DNA from: Methylophaga sp.
Lineage (GTDB): Bacteria > Pseudomonadota > Gammaproteobacteria > Nitrosococcales > Methylophagaceae
Direction: 5' to 3'
Length of the DNA stretch: 64,000 nt
NCBI GenBank assembly: GCA_011053005.1
Contig: DRHW01000019.1
Span: 62,001-126,000, forward strand
Of this stretch, positions 47,085 to 55,734 are shown in pieces; the first letter of the stretch is position 1, and each line of letters starts with the position of its first letter. A program made the position numbers and the translations under genes. The notes below the pieces were generated by a model. That model made no database searches, was not told the origin of the DNA, and was given only the letters and a program-made list of their open reading frames with translations.

Positions 47085-47741
47085 ATGGCATTAGCAATCT
47101 TTGACTTGGATAACACGCTACTTGGTGGCGATAGTGATTATTTGTGGGGTGAGTTTTTAGTCGAAAATAACTTAGTGGACGCCGAAAGTTATCAGCAGTC
47201 TAACCAAGATTTTTATGACCAATACCTTGCGGGAACAATGGATATTTTTGAGTTTTCTGCATTTCAACTTAAACCGCTAGCCGATAATACTCCTGCTGAT
47301 TTAATACGCTGGCGCACCCAATATCTTGCTGAGAAAATTGACCCAATTATCTTACCTGCCGCACAAAAACTGATTGAACATCATCGTCAATGTGGTGATA
47401 CCTTGCTGATCATTACCGCAACAAATAACTTTATTACTACGCCAATCGCTAAAAAATTAGGTATTCCACATTTAATTGCAACCGAAGCTGAAATGGTAGA
47501 TGGCTTGTACACCGGGCATGTTACTGGCACGCCTTCTTATCAACAGGGCAAAGTAGAACGCTTGCAAGAATGGTTAGGCACTCAAAACCAAACCTTAGCC
47601 GGTAGCTATTTTTATAGTGATTCTCACAATGATTTACCACTATTAAATATGGTTGAACATCCGGTCGCCGTTGATTCTGATCCTAAATTATTCGCGATCG
47701 CTCAACAGCAAGGCTGGCAAACGATTAGTTTGCGGACCTAA
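47085..47741 (+). CDS. HAD-IB phosphatase
   Basis: 218-residue HAD hydrolase of the SerB-like IB subfamily: motif I FDLDNTLLGGDSD (nucleophile and acid Asp), motif II IITATNNF, motif III K and motif IV YSDSHNDLPLL. Relatives include Pseudomonas histidinol-phosphate phosphatase and phosphoserine phosphatase-like enzymes, so histidinol phosphate is one candidate substrate. Divergent from rppH, which is often its neighbour in gammaproteobacteria. Confidence 0.88.
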   Translation: MALAIFDLDNTLLGGDSDYLWGEFLVENNLVDAESYQQSNQDFYDQYLAGTMDIFEFSAFQLKPLADNTPADLIRWRTQYLAEKIDPIILPAAQKLIEHHRQCGDTLLIITATNNFITTPIAKKLGIPHLIATEAEMVDGLYTGHVTGTPSYQQGKVERLQEWLGTQNQTLAGSYFYSDSHNDLPLLNMVEHPVAVDSDPKLFAIAQQQGWQTISLRT

Positions 47742-47830
47742 AGAATAAATTGAAGCGGTTTACGATCTAGGTAAAGCCTACTAATAGTTGATACAATTCT
47801 CCTTTTAAATTCTTAATCAGGCCGTCAATC

Positions 47831-49273
47831 ATGGAATGGGAAGTTGTTATTGGGTTAGAAATTCACGCCCAACTCGCCACCAAAACTAAGATATTTTCTG
47901 GTGCACCGACCACTTATGGCGCGGAAGCTAATACCCAAGCTTGCGCGGTAGATCTTGGATTTCCTGGCGTATTACCCGTACTGAATCAAGAAGCGGTAAA
48001 AATGGCGATTAAATTTGGCTTGGCGGTGGATGCTGAGCTGACTGATCACTCAGTATTTGCTCGTAAAAACTACTTCTATCCTGACTTGCCGAAAGGTTAC
48101 CAAATCAGTCAACTTGATTTGCCGATTGTTGGCAAAGGCCAGTTGTCGATTGAACTTGAGGACGGTTCTGAAAAAATGATCGGCATTACACGTGCTCATT
48201 TAGAAGAAGATGCTGGTAAATCGTCACATGAAAACTATCCTGGCCAAACCAGTGTGGATCTTAATCGTGCCGGCACACCATTATTAGAAATCGTTTCCGA
48301 ACCTGATCTAAGCAGCGCAAAGGAAGCGGTTGCTTATATGAAAAAAATCCACTCTTTGGTGCAATACATCGAGATCTGTGACGGAAATATGCAAGAAGGT
48401 TCTTTTCGCTGTGACTCTAATGTATCTGTCCGCCCGAAAGGTCAAAAAGAATTAGGAACCCGCGCCGAGCTTAAAAACATCAACTCATTCCGTAATGTTG
48501 AGCGCGCGATTAATATTGAAATAGAACGTCAAATTGAATTGATCGAAGATGGCGGCACCGTCGTTCAAGAAACCCGTTTATATGATGCCGATAAAAATGA
48601 AACACGGTCAATGCGTAGTAAAGAAGAAGCTAATGATTATCGCTACTTCCCTGATCCAGACTTATTGCCTGTTGTTTTAGATCCTGAAGTCATCGAACAA
48701 ATTAGAGCATCACTACCAGAATTACCGAACGCTAAACGTGATCGCTTTATTAATGAGATGAATTTATCACGTTATGATGCCTCGGTACTGACCAGCAGTC
48801 GCCAACTTGCCGATTATTTTGAAGCGGTGTTAGTCGCATCAAATAATCAAGATCCAAAATTGTGTGCTAACTGGATCATTACCCAATTATCAGGGGCATT
48901 AAACAAGGCGAGTTTAGAAATCACTGAGTCACCGGTCAGCGCAGAGCAATTAGGCGGATTATTGGTACGTATTAGCGACAACACCATCTCAGGAAAAATT
49001 GCTAAACAGATTTTTGATAGCTTGTGGAATGGTGAAGGCAGCAATGTCGATAGTATTATCGAAGAAAAAGGCTTGAAACAGGTCACCGATTCAGGTGCGA
49101 TTGAAGCGATTATTGATGAAGTCATTGCCAATAATCAGGGACAAGTTGAACAATATCGTGATGGCAAAGAACAGTTATTTGGCTTCTTTGTTGGCCAAGT
49201 GATGAAGGCATCAAAAGGTCAAGCAAACCCTGCACAGGTTAATGATTTATTAAAAGCCAAACTGGTTGGCTAA
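47831..49273 (+). CDS. gatB: aspartyl/glutamyl-tRNA amidotransferase subunit B
   Basis: Kinase-type subunit of the amidotransferase that converts misacylated Glu-tRNA-Gln and Asp-tRNA-Asn. 480 residues with [23 protein letters not shown]-type start (residues 2 onward), [38 protein letters not shown] and a C-terminal YqeY-like tail domain. gatC and gatA, normally adjacent, are not in the window, so the operon is split here. The ribosome site is weak. Confidence 0.96.
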   Translation: MEWEVVIGLEIHAQLATKTKIFSGAPTTYGAEANTQACAVDLGFPGVLPVLNQEAVKMAIKFGLAVDAELTDHSVFARKNYFYPDLPKGYQISQLDLPIVGKGQLSIELEDGSEKMIGITRAHLEEDAGKSSHENYPGQTSVDLNRAGTPLLEIVSEPDLSSAKEAVAYMKKIHSLVQYIEICDGNMQEGSFRCDSNVSVRPKGQKELGTRAELKNINSFRNVERAINIEIERQIELIEDGGTVVQETRLYDADKNETRSMRSKEEANDYRYFPDPDLLPVVLDPEVIEQIRASLPELPNAKRDRFINEMNLSRYDASVLTSSRQLADYFEAVLVASNNQDPKLCANWIITQLSGALNKASLEITESPVSAEQLGGLLVRISDNTISGKIAKQIFDSLWNGEGSNVDSIIEEKGLKQVTDSGAIEAIIDEVIANNQGQVEQYRDGKEQLFGFFVGQVMKASKGQANPAQVNDLLKAKLVG

Positions 49274-49297
49274 TTTTTAAATCATTCAATCTATAAT

Positions 49298-49334
49298 AAA
49301 GGCTGTGTTCATTATTGAACACAGCCTTTTTTTT
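49298..49334 (+). terminator. intrinsic terminator after gatB
   Basis: Perfect 14-bp arms AAAGGCTGTGTTCA / TGAACACAGCCTTT with a TTAT loop and a run of eight T; it may also serve the convergent DUF1097 gene. Confidence 0.94.
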
Positions 49335-49348
49335 AAAATTATCTGGTG

Positions 49349-49867
49349 TTAATTTTGGCCAGAAATCATCGCAGCTACTTTACCCGAAACCATACCGAAT
49401 AGAGCCCCGACAATAAATGACAGTGAAATAACGATAACCGGATTTGAAAAATCCATTGCTAAGGTATTACCAGCCGTTGATAACTCAGGACCTGCATGAA
49501 TGGCATAAGCTGCTGTTGCCGCAAAGCCATAAACAGCGGTAGGAATAACTGAAAATGCAGGAATAGTTGCGCCCATTACTAATACAAATACCGCTAAACC
49601 AACCCAAACAGCAGCATTAACGGCTAATGGCGTACCTTGACCCAAACCCACTTTTGTAATTAAGGCAAAGGCAATACCAGCAAGCACGGAACCAAAAATA
49701 CCGCACACGATTGTATTTTTTAATGCTGCAGTATTAGCACCATTATGAAAATAAGCCCCCCAAGCAATAAAAATTGCCCATATTGTCACCATACCTGCTA
49801 GCGGGCTGAGTGACAGCCACGTAGCGATTCCACCTAATACACCTATACTTAATGCTAATGCGAACAT
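49349..49867 (-). CDS. DUF1097-family membrane protein
   Basis: 172-residue integral membrane protein with five or six predicted helices and a conserved WGAYFHNGAN segment after the second helix, resembling DUF1097 (E. coli YcdZ). Function unknown; small-solute permeability has been guessed from related folds but nothing here proves it. AGAGAGAAAATT precedes the ATG. It stands alone, with a 438-bp intergenic region upstream. Confidence 0.8.
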   Translation of the reverse strand: MFALALSIGVLGGIATWLSLSPLAGMVTIWAIFIAWGAYFHNGANTAALKNTIVCGIFGSVLAGIAFALITKVGLGQGTPLAVNAAVWVGLAVFVLVMGATIPAFSVIPTAVYGFAATAAYAIHAGPELSTAGNTLAMDFSNPVIVISLSFIVGALFGMVSGKVAAMISGQN

Positions 49868-50305
49868 AATTTTCTCTCTCTTTCTATTATGAAGTTAATG
49901 TTATTTTTAAATACAGTCCTGTCTGCATTTTGCGTAATGCTTATTTTTGTCACTGTATTAAAAACGATTTGATGGGCACTAAAATTTAGTCAATAGGCCC
50001 GAGCGGTAATTAAGCATACTTCTTAATATTATTCAATCATCATGATAGTAGGCTCTCTAATTGCTAACTAGAAAATTGCCACTACGTCTTTTTTAAATAT
50101 GATGTTTTTATTTTTCTTCATTAAAACTAACACATCAAAACGTAGATAAAATCTCACTTCTATCCATTATTTTCGATAATACTATTTTTACCATCCGTCT
50201 TCCCCTAGCACAATAAAGTAAGGTAGTATCCGTTTACTATTTCGGCGGGACATAACATTTTTATGTGTCGGAAATATTTCACTGGCAATTTAGGCGTAAG
50301 TAAAC
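49868..50305. other. 438-bp intergenic region
   Basis: AT-rich sequence between divergently read DUF1097 and FIST genes. It should hold both promoters, but I see no convincing consensus pair, RNA gene or repeat. Confidence 0.5.
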
Positions 50306-51451
50306 ATGAAGTTTCAGCAAGAACACCTTTCATCCAAAATGACCCTAAAGTCATTGCCCTCAACATCGCCCCTGCCAGAAGCAAACTGGGTGTTAGTGTT
50401 TGGCTCAATAACTCGATTTAAAGAACGTAACTTTGGCAGCATCTTACAAAAACGCTACCCTAATGCTCAAATAATCGGTTGTACAACCTCGGGAGAAATC
50501 ACTGAAGATGGTGCTCACGATGATAGCCTGCACATTACAGCGATGCTTTGGGAACGAAGTCTGCTCAAATTTGTTGTTAAACCAGTAAATAGCATGGCTC
50601 AATCCCATGCTCTCGGTGCACAAATAGCAAATGAACTCACTCAAAATGATCTTAAGGGCGTATTTGTATTAAGCGATGGCTTAAACGTGAATGGCTCCGA
50701 ATTGGTCGAAGGTTTACAAGAAGTATTACCTGAAATACCGATAACTGGCGGTCTTGCCGGTGACAATGCAGCATTCACTCAAACATTATTGTTAAATAAT
50801 GACAAAGTGCAAGACAAAGTAGTTATTGCCGTCGGTATTTATGGCAAAGATGCAGTGGTAACAAGTGGTGCATTAGGTGGTTGGAGCCCTTATGGACCGC
50901 CTCGTAAAATTACTCGCTCACTCAAAAATGTCGTGTTTGAATTAGATAACAAACCCGCCCTGCCACTTTACAAAATGTACATTGGTTATTACGCCAATAC
51001 CTTACCTGCATCAGGTCTTAACTTCCCGTTTGCAATAATGTCTGAAGACAAAAAAATAACGGTCATTCGTACGCTATTAGGTGTTGATGAGAAAAATAAC
51101 AGCCTCACCTTTGCAGGGAATGTTGCCGAAGGTTCAACCGTACGTTTTCTAAAGTCAGATCATGATCAATTGGTCAACGGTGCCAGTGATGCTGCTCGCC
51201 AAATCTTAAACAAAGACATTAATATTAATGATCGAGCGTTGGCAATTTGCGTGAGTTGTGTCGGTCGTAAATTGGTGATGCAAGAACAGGTTTCGGATGA
51301 AGTTTTTGCCGTACAACGTTTATTGGGCGTACAAACCGGCATTACCGGTTTTTATTCAAATGGTGAAATTTGCTCAGGAGAACGTGATGGTGAAAGCATG
51401 TTACATAATCAAACGATGACGATCGCTTATTTAAGCGAACACATGAGCTAG
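50306..51451 (+). CDS. FIST-domain sensor protein
   Basis: Cytoplasmic 381-residue protein with FIST_N (about 30-215; IIGCTTSGEIT, GVFVLSDGLNVNG, ITGGLAGDN) and FIST_C (about 220-365; LPLYKMYIGYYA, GFYSNGEICSG) domains. FIST proteins bind small ligands, possibly amino acids, and are often linked to signalling genes. Here it stands next to gshA and the pil-chp cluster with no fused output domain, so any output must pass through partners. No signal peptide. The ribosome site is weak. Confidence 0.9.
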   Translation: MKFQQEHLSSKMTLKSLPSTSPLPEANWVLVFGSITRFKERNFGSILQKRYPNAQIIGCTTSGEITEDGAHDDSLHITAMLWERSLLKFVVKPVNSMAQSHALGAQIANELTQNDLKGVFVLSDGLNVNGSELVEGLQEVLPEIPITGGLAGDNAAFTQTLLLNNDKVQDKVVIAVGIYGKDAVVTSGALGGWSPYGPPRKITRSLKNVVFELDNKPALPLYKMYIGYYANTLPASGLNFPFAIMSEDKKITVIRTLLGVDEKNNSLTFAGNVAEGSTVRFLKSDHDQLVNGASDAARQILNKDININDRALAICVSCVGRKLVMQEQVSDEVFAVQRLLGVQTGITGFYSNGEICSGERDGESMLHNQTMTIAYLSEHMS

Positions 51452-51459
51452 TTCAACGT

Positions 51460-51497
51460 TAAGCCGCTTGCTTTAAACCCCATAAGCAAGCGGCTTA
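51460..51497. terminator. bidirectional terminator between FIST gene and gshA
   Basis: Perfect 14-bp arms TAAGCCGCTTGCTT / AAGCAAGCGGCTTA with a 10-base loop; T run weak. Confidence 0.8.
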
Positions 51498-51524
51498 TGA
51501 CTTATCTTAAATCTTACATTAGTC

Positions 51525-52799
51525 TTAAACTAACTCTCTCGCCGCGGCTAGTAGCGCCAAGCGTGCAATAACACCATAAGCATAAAAGCGGTTGGGTTCA
51601 GCATCTGGCTTTTCAGACTTATCGGGCGAGTTACATGGTTGAGCAAAAGCTAATGGCTCAAAATGCATGCCAGGCGCATTTAAGTTCTCATTAACACCGC
51701 GTCCGGTATGCACACGATAAAAACCACCAACAACGAAGTGATCAATCATATATATAACGGGCTCAGCTACCGCGTTTTCTTCTCCTAGTGTTTCAAAGGT
51801 ATAAACACCTTCTTGTATCAATACATTTTCAACACTCATGCCTTCTTTTGCTGATGACATTTTAGTACGTTGTTTGCGATTCAAGTTGATTATTTCATCA
51901 GCACTTTTCACCATCATAATGCCCATTCCATAAGTACCCGTGTCTGACTTCACCACGACAAATGGCTCTCTATCAATGCCATATTCATCATACTTTTGCT
52001 GGATCGATGCCAACATGTTTTCAACATTTTTGGCCAAACATTCATTGCCAAGGCGTTCCATAAAATTCACTTCACCGCACTGTAATGACAGTGGCGAAAT
52101 CAACCACGGATCAAGCCCTACTTGTTTAGCAAACTCTGTCGTCACATCGTGATAATGTGCGAAGTGATCTGATTTTTTACGGTTAGACCATCCCGCCGAT
52201 AATGGCGGCGTTAATACTTGTTCTAAATTTTCTAGAATAGTGGGCCGTCCACCAGAAAGATCATTATTTAACAAAACAAGACAGGGTGAAAAATCACCCA
52301 CCGCCACGCGATTTCCAACACGTATTAACGGTTCAATAACACAGCGCTTTCCAGACGGTAAATCAATCGAAGTCGCTTCCGTTAAATCGTCACGCAAGCT
52401 GCCTATTCTGGCTTCTAGTCCTGCCTTTTCAAAAATTGAACGTAAGGTTTCGAGGCTTTCTAAATAAAATAAATTTCGCGTGTGGTTTTCAGCGACGATC
52501 AATACTTTTCTAGCACGTGGACAGGCCCGCTCAACCGCCGACTGGACCGCTTGTATACATAGCGGCATAAAGGCTGGGTTAAGATTGTTAAATCCCGCTG
52601 AAAATAAATTAGTATCAACAGGCGCTAATTTAAAACCTGAATTTCGAAGATCAACAGAAGCATAAAAAGGAGCTGGGGTTAATAACCACTGCTCACGTAA
52701 CCAAGTTTCAACTTCGGCTTGATGTGTTAATAAATGAGACTCAAGCTGTAATAAAGGGCCTTTCCATGCTGTGGTTAAATGTGGAACACCTGAAATCAT
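51525..52799 (-). CDS. gshA: glutamate-cysteine ligase, Acidithiobacillus type
   Basis: First enzyme of glutathione synthesis in the non-E. coli form found in many sulfur-oxidising and methylotrophic gammaproteobacteria. 424 residues, with DLRNSGFKLAPVDTNLFSAGFNNL near the N-terminus (20-residue core SGFKLAPVDTNLF), FVVVKSDTGTYGMGIMMVKS resembling an ATP-grasp loop, and a conserved LAPGMHFEP-like NAPGMHFEPLA close to the end. AGGTAAAG precedes the ATG. Together with gshB 24 kb away it completes the pathway. Divergent from pilG. Confidence 0.92.
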   Translation of the reverse strand: MISGVPHLTTAWKGPLLQLESHLLTHQAEVETWLREQWLLTPAPFYASVDLRNSGFKLAPVDTNLFSAGFNNLNPAFMPLCIQAVQSAVERACPRARKVLIVAENHTRNLFYLESLETLRSIFEKAGLEARIGSLRDDLTEATSIDLPSGKRCVIEPLIRVGNRVAVGDFSPCLVLLNNDLSGGRPTILENLEQVLTPPLSAGWSNRKKSDHFAHYHDVTTEFAKQVGLDPWLISPLSLQCGEVNFMERLGNECLAKNVENMLASIQQKYDEYGIDREPFVVVKSDTGTYGMGIMMVKSADEIINLNRKQRTKMSSAKEGMSVENVLIQEGVYTFETLGEENAVAEPVIYMIDHFVVGGFYRVHTGRGVNENLNAPGMHFEPLAFAQPCNSPDKSEKPDAEPNRFYAYGVIARLALLAAARELV

Positions 52800-52951
52800 A
52801 ATAATCTTTACCTGTTAGCAAAAACGATTTTGACGATCGATTAATAAGCAGCTTAAAAACCATCAAAATATTATTTTGTCTTTAAGAAAGTGAGATATTC
52901 ATTTTCTTATGTAAGCCCCCTATCAGGCAAGGATTAAGTTTTATTAAAATA

Positions 52952-52980
52952 TTGACTACCCACTAGCCGGATAATAAAAA
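52952..52980 (+). promoter_or_regulatory. weak candidate promoter for pilG
   Basis: TTGACT and TAAAAA are separated by 17 bases, about 65 bp ahead of the pilG start. The -10 match is poor; offered only as the best visible candidate. Confidence 0.2.
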
Positions 52981-53044
52981 ATGGGTTATCTTCCTAGCCT
53001 GACTATTTTGTCAGCATTATTATAGATAATAGGTATGTTTTAGA

Positions 53045-53452
53045 GTGAATGATGTCCAAAACGAATTTTCCGGATTAAAAGTCATGGTGATCGACGATAG
53101 CAAGACAATTCGTCGCACAGCGGAAACGCTACTCAAAAAAGCGGGATGTGATGTACTCACGGCTGAAAATGGCTTTGAGGCCCTACCCATTATTAGTACC
53201 CAACATCCAGACATTCTATTTATCGATATTATGATGCCTCGTCTGGATGGTTACCAAACCTGTTCTTTGATAAAAAATAATGCCAAATTTCAAAATACAC
53301 CGGTCATTATGCTATCAAGCAAAGATGGACTCTTTGACCGAGCAAAAGGCCGTGTCGTTGGAGCCGAACAATACTTAACGAAACCATTTACTCGTGAAGA
53401 TCTTCTCGGCGCTATTCGTACACACCTCATCAACAAAACCAAGGATGCGTAA
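53045..53452 (+). CDS. pilG: response regulator PilG
   Basis: Single-domain CheY-like regulator of the type IV pilus chemosensory system. 135 residues with VMVIDDSKTIRRTAETLLKK, phosphoacceptor D in LFIDIMMPRLDG, and KPFTREDLL with the conserved lysine. The extended N-terminus and gene order with pilH identify it as PilG, which promotes pilus extension in Pseudomonas. The start codon is GTG. First gene of the cluster, five bases before pilH. Confidence 0.93.
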   Translation: MNDVQNEFSGLKVMVIDDSKTIRRTAETLLKKAGCDVLTAENGFEALPIISTQHPDILFIDIMMPRLDGYQTCSLIKNNAKFQNTPVIMLSSKDGLFDRAKGRVVGAEQYLTKPFTREDLLGAIRTHLINKTKDA

Positions 53453-53457
53453 TAAAT

Positions 53458-53832
53458 ATGGCTCTAATCCTGATTGCAGATGATTCACCAACTGAGATTT
53501 TTGTTGTCAAAAAGATGTTGGAAAAACATAACCATGACGTTATTAGCGCCGAAGATGGCTTACAAGCAATTGAACAAGCCTTAAGTGAAAAACCAGATCT
53601 TATTATTATGGATGTGGTGATGCCTAACTTAAATGGTTTTCAAGCCACTCGTCGTCTTAGCAAAGACCCGGCAACACAAGATATTCCCATCATTATCGTT
53701 TCCTCGAAAAATCAAGAAACAGATAAATTATGGGGTTTTAGACAGGGTGCTAAGGGTTATTTATGTAAACCGGTCAATGAAGATCAGCTACTGACTGAAA
53801 TTAATGCACTGCTAACGACACCAACATTATGA
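53458..53832 (+). CDS. pilH: response regulator PilH
   Basis: Second CheY-like protein of the cluster, 124 residues: LILIADDSPTEIFVVKKML, phosphoacceptor in LIIMDVVMPNLNG, and CKPVNEDQLL. PilH in Pseudomonas opposes PilG and favours retraction. Its stop overlaps the pilI start by four bases. Confidence 0.93.
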   Translation: MALILIADDSPTEIFVVKKMLEKHNHDVISAEDGLQAIEQALSEKPDLIIMDVVMPNLNGFQATRRLSKDPATQDIPIIIVSSKNQETDKLWGFRQGAKGYLCKPVNEDQLLTEINALLTTPTL

Positions 53833-54377
53833 ACAGCACCTTTTGTCCTGCGGATGTCATTTCATTATTACGTGATATCCAGCAGCGTAGTCTGCAAAGT
53901 GCTGCGAATGCATCCCAACTAGATTCTTTTCATGGAACTTGGACCGCGATCGGCTTTAGAATCGCCCAAGAAAACCTACTCATTCCGCTCAATGAAGCAC
54001 GAGAAGTATTTATTGTGCCTTCACAGATTAGTCCCGTACCTCGCGCTCAGCCTTGGGTTTTTGGTATTGCCAATCTACGAGGTGAGTTATTACCCTTGTT
54101 TGACCTTAAGTATTTTCTATATGGTCAACCGACAAAAGTAAACAAACGCAGTCGTATCGTGGTGACTAATAACACTCAGCTTTATGCCGGATTATTACTC
54201 GATGAGGTATTTGGCTTGAAACATTTTCAACATGAGCCAACATTAAGCAATACCAACGATGAAACAGCTATCTCACCTTATATAACGAGCAACATAAATC
54301 AACACGATATGCACTGGGATATTTTTAGCTTTAACAAACTCGCCGTTGATCAACGATTTTTGAATGCGGCCGCATAA
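53829..54377 (+). CDS. pilI: CheW-like adaptor PilI
   Basis: 182-residue CheW-domain coupling protein linking receptor PilJ and kinase ChpA. The family core is [42 protein letters not shown] and a late [10 protein letters not shown]. Overlaps pilH (ATGA) and is followed by pilJ after 23 bases. Confidence 0.92.
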   Translation: MNSTFCPADVISLLRDIQQRSLQSAANASQLDSFHGTWTAIGFRIAQENLLIPLNEAREVFIVPSQISPVPRAQPWVFGIANLRGELLPLFDLKYFLYGQPTKVNKRSRIVVTNNTQLYAGLLLDEVFGLKHFQHEPTLSNTNDETAISPYITSNINQHDMHWDIFSFNKLAVDQRFLNAAA

Positions 54378-54400
54378 CTCTTTGGTTTAGGACGAACTCT

Positions 54401-55663
54401 ATGAATCCAACAAGCACGCTTTTTCTCTCCGCTTTAGTTGCGAAAAACAATGTAATAAACTTAATTTTTGCTGTTGCATTTACCGCCGCAGCCTTAGTAG
54501 GTGTTTGGTTACTGGCTACCAATCAGTATCAACTCATACATGAAAATGGCTTAATATTTTCAGCTGGTATCGCCATATCAATGATCCTTGCGATCATCAT
54601 GTTCCTTCGTCTGAGTTATTTACCCCACAAAACCGTTAGCTCTGCATTAGCAACGATGGAGATACAAAACCGCCATAACCAAGATGCTATCCTGCAGTTA
54701 CTCGATGAAATGGGCGATCTTGCCGATGGCGATCTCACCACATCCGCCACCGTAACAGAAGATATTACTGGCGCGATCGCAGATTCGGTCAACTACACCA
54801 TCGATGCTTTGCGTGACTTAGTAGAAAATATTAACAATACAACATTACAAGTAGCATCAGCGGCCCAAGAAACTCAAGCAACCTCTTTGCATCTTACCGA
54901 TGCAAGTGAGCATCAAGCACAACAAATTAGCGAAGTAAGTAGTGCCATTAATGAAATGGCTGGTTCTATTGAGCAAGTATCTCAAAATGCCAGCCAATCA
55001 TCAGATGTTGCGAAACAATCTGTAAAATTAGCCGCAGAAGGTAACGTAGCGGTGAAAAAAGCCATTACAGGTATGGATGCCATTCGTGAACATATCCAAG
55101 AAACCTCAAAACGAATTAAACGTTTAGGTGAAAGTTCGCAAGAAATCGGTGATATTGTGGAACTTATCAACGACATTGCTGAACAAACCAACATTTTGTC
55201 GCTTAATGCTGCTATTCAAGCCACGATGGCCGGTGAAGCAGGTCGAGGTTTTGCGGTTGTTGCCGATGAAGTACAACGTTTGGCCGAACGTTCAAGTAAA
55301 GCGACTAAACAAATTGAAGCCATCGTAAGAACTATCCAAAGCGATACCAACGAAGCAATAAGCTCGATGGAACAAAGTACGACAGGGGTGGTATTGGGTG
55401 CACAATTATCACAAGATGCAGGAACATCACTTGAACAAATTGAAACCGTATCTAATCAGCTCGCCGCGTTAATTGATAATATTTCTAATGCGGCAAAACA
55501 ACAAGCTAAGGCGGCTATCAGCACCTCTGACAGTATGAATGTTATCCAAGAAATAACCATGCAAACGTCAACTGGAACCTACGAAAGTGCTGCGTCTATC
55601 GGTCGATTATTAGAACTGACCAATGAGCTACGTAAATCTGTTTCCGGTTTTAAATTGCCATAA
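54401..55663 (+). CDS. pilJ: short PilJ-type methyl-accepting chemoreceptor
   Basis: Chemoreceptor of the pilus system, 420 residues against about 680 in Pseudomonas PilJ. Two helices (about 20-40 and 51-69) are separated by only about ten residues, so the periplasmic sensor is essentially missing. A HAMP-like stretch (about 95-140, [19 protein letters not shown]) leads to a full signalling domain with hairpin tip [20 protein letters not shown] (tip variant) and [19 protein letters not shown]. The reading frame is intact and upstream space is only 23 bases, so no lost exon or frameshift explains the size. Methylation helices are present, yet no cheR- or cheB-like gene follows. Confidence 0.9.
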   Translation: MNPTSTLFLSALVAKNNVINLIFAVAFTAAALVGVWLLATNQYQLIHENGLIFSAGIAISMILAIIMFLRLSYLPHKTVSSALATMEIQNRHNQDAILQLLDEMGDLADGDLTTSATVTEDITGAIADSVNYTIDALRDLVENINNTTLQVASAAQETQATSLHLTDASEHQAQQISEVSSAINEMAGSIEQVSQNASQSSDVAKQSVKLAAEGNVAVKKAITGMDAIREHIQETSKRIKRLGESSQEIGDIVELINDIAEQTNILSLNAAIQATMAGEAGRGFAVVADEVQRLAERSSKATKQIEAIVRTIQSDTNEAISSMEQSTTGVVLGAQLSQDAGTSLEQIETVSNQLAALIDNISNAAKQQAKAAISTSDSMNVIQEITMQTSTGTYESAASIGRLLELTNELRKSVSGFKLP

Positions 55664-55734
55664 GTTGACGTTTTATTATCATGATATTTTTGTTGATTAA
55701 AAATATTTTTCCCATTTTTGTTGCGGAGTAACAA

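Noticed and set aside
52800-53044. Small RNA gene between gshA and pilG
   Set aside because: AT-rich promoter-like sequence without a terminator-type hairpin of its own.
54401-55663. PilJ shortened by frameshift or assembly error
   Set aside because: Both flanking spaces are small, the frame is clean, and the N-terminus already forms two helices.
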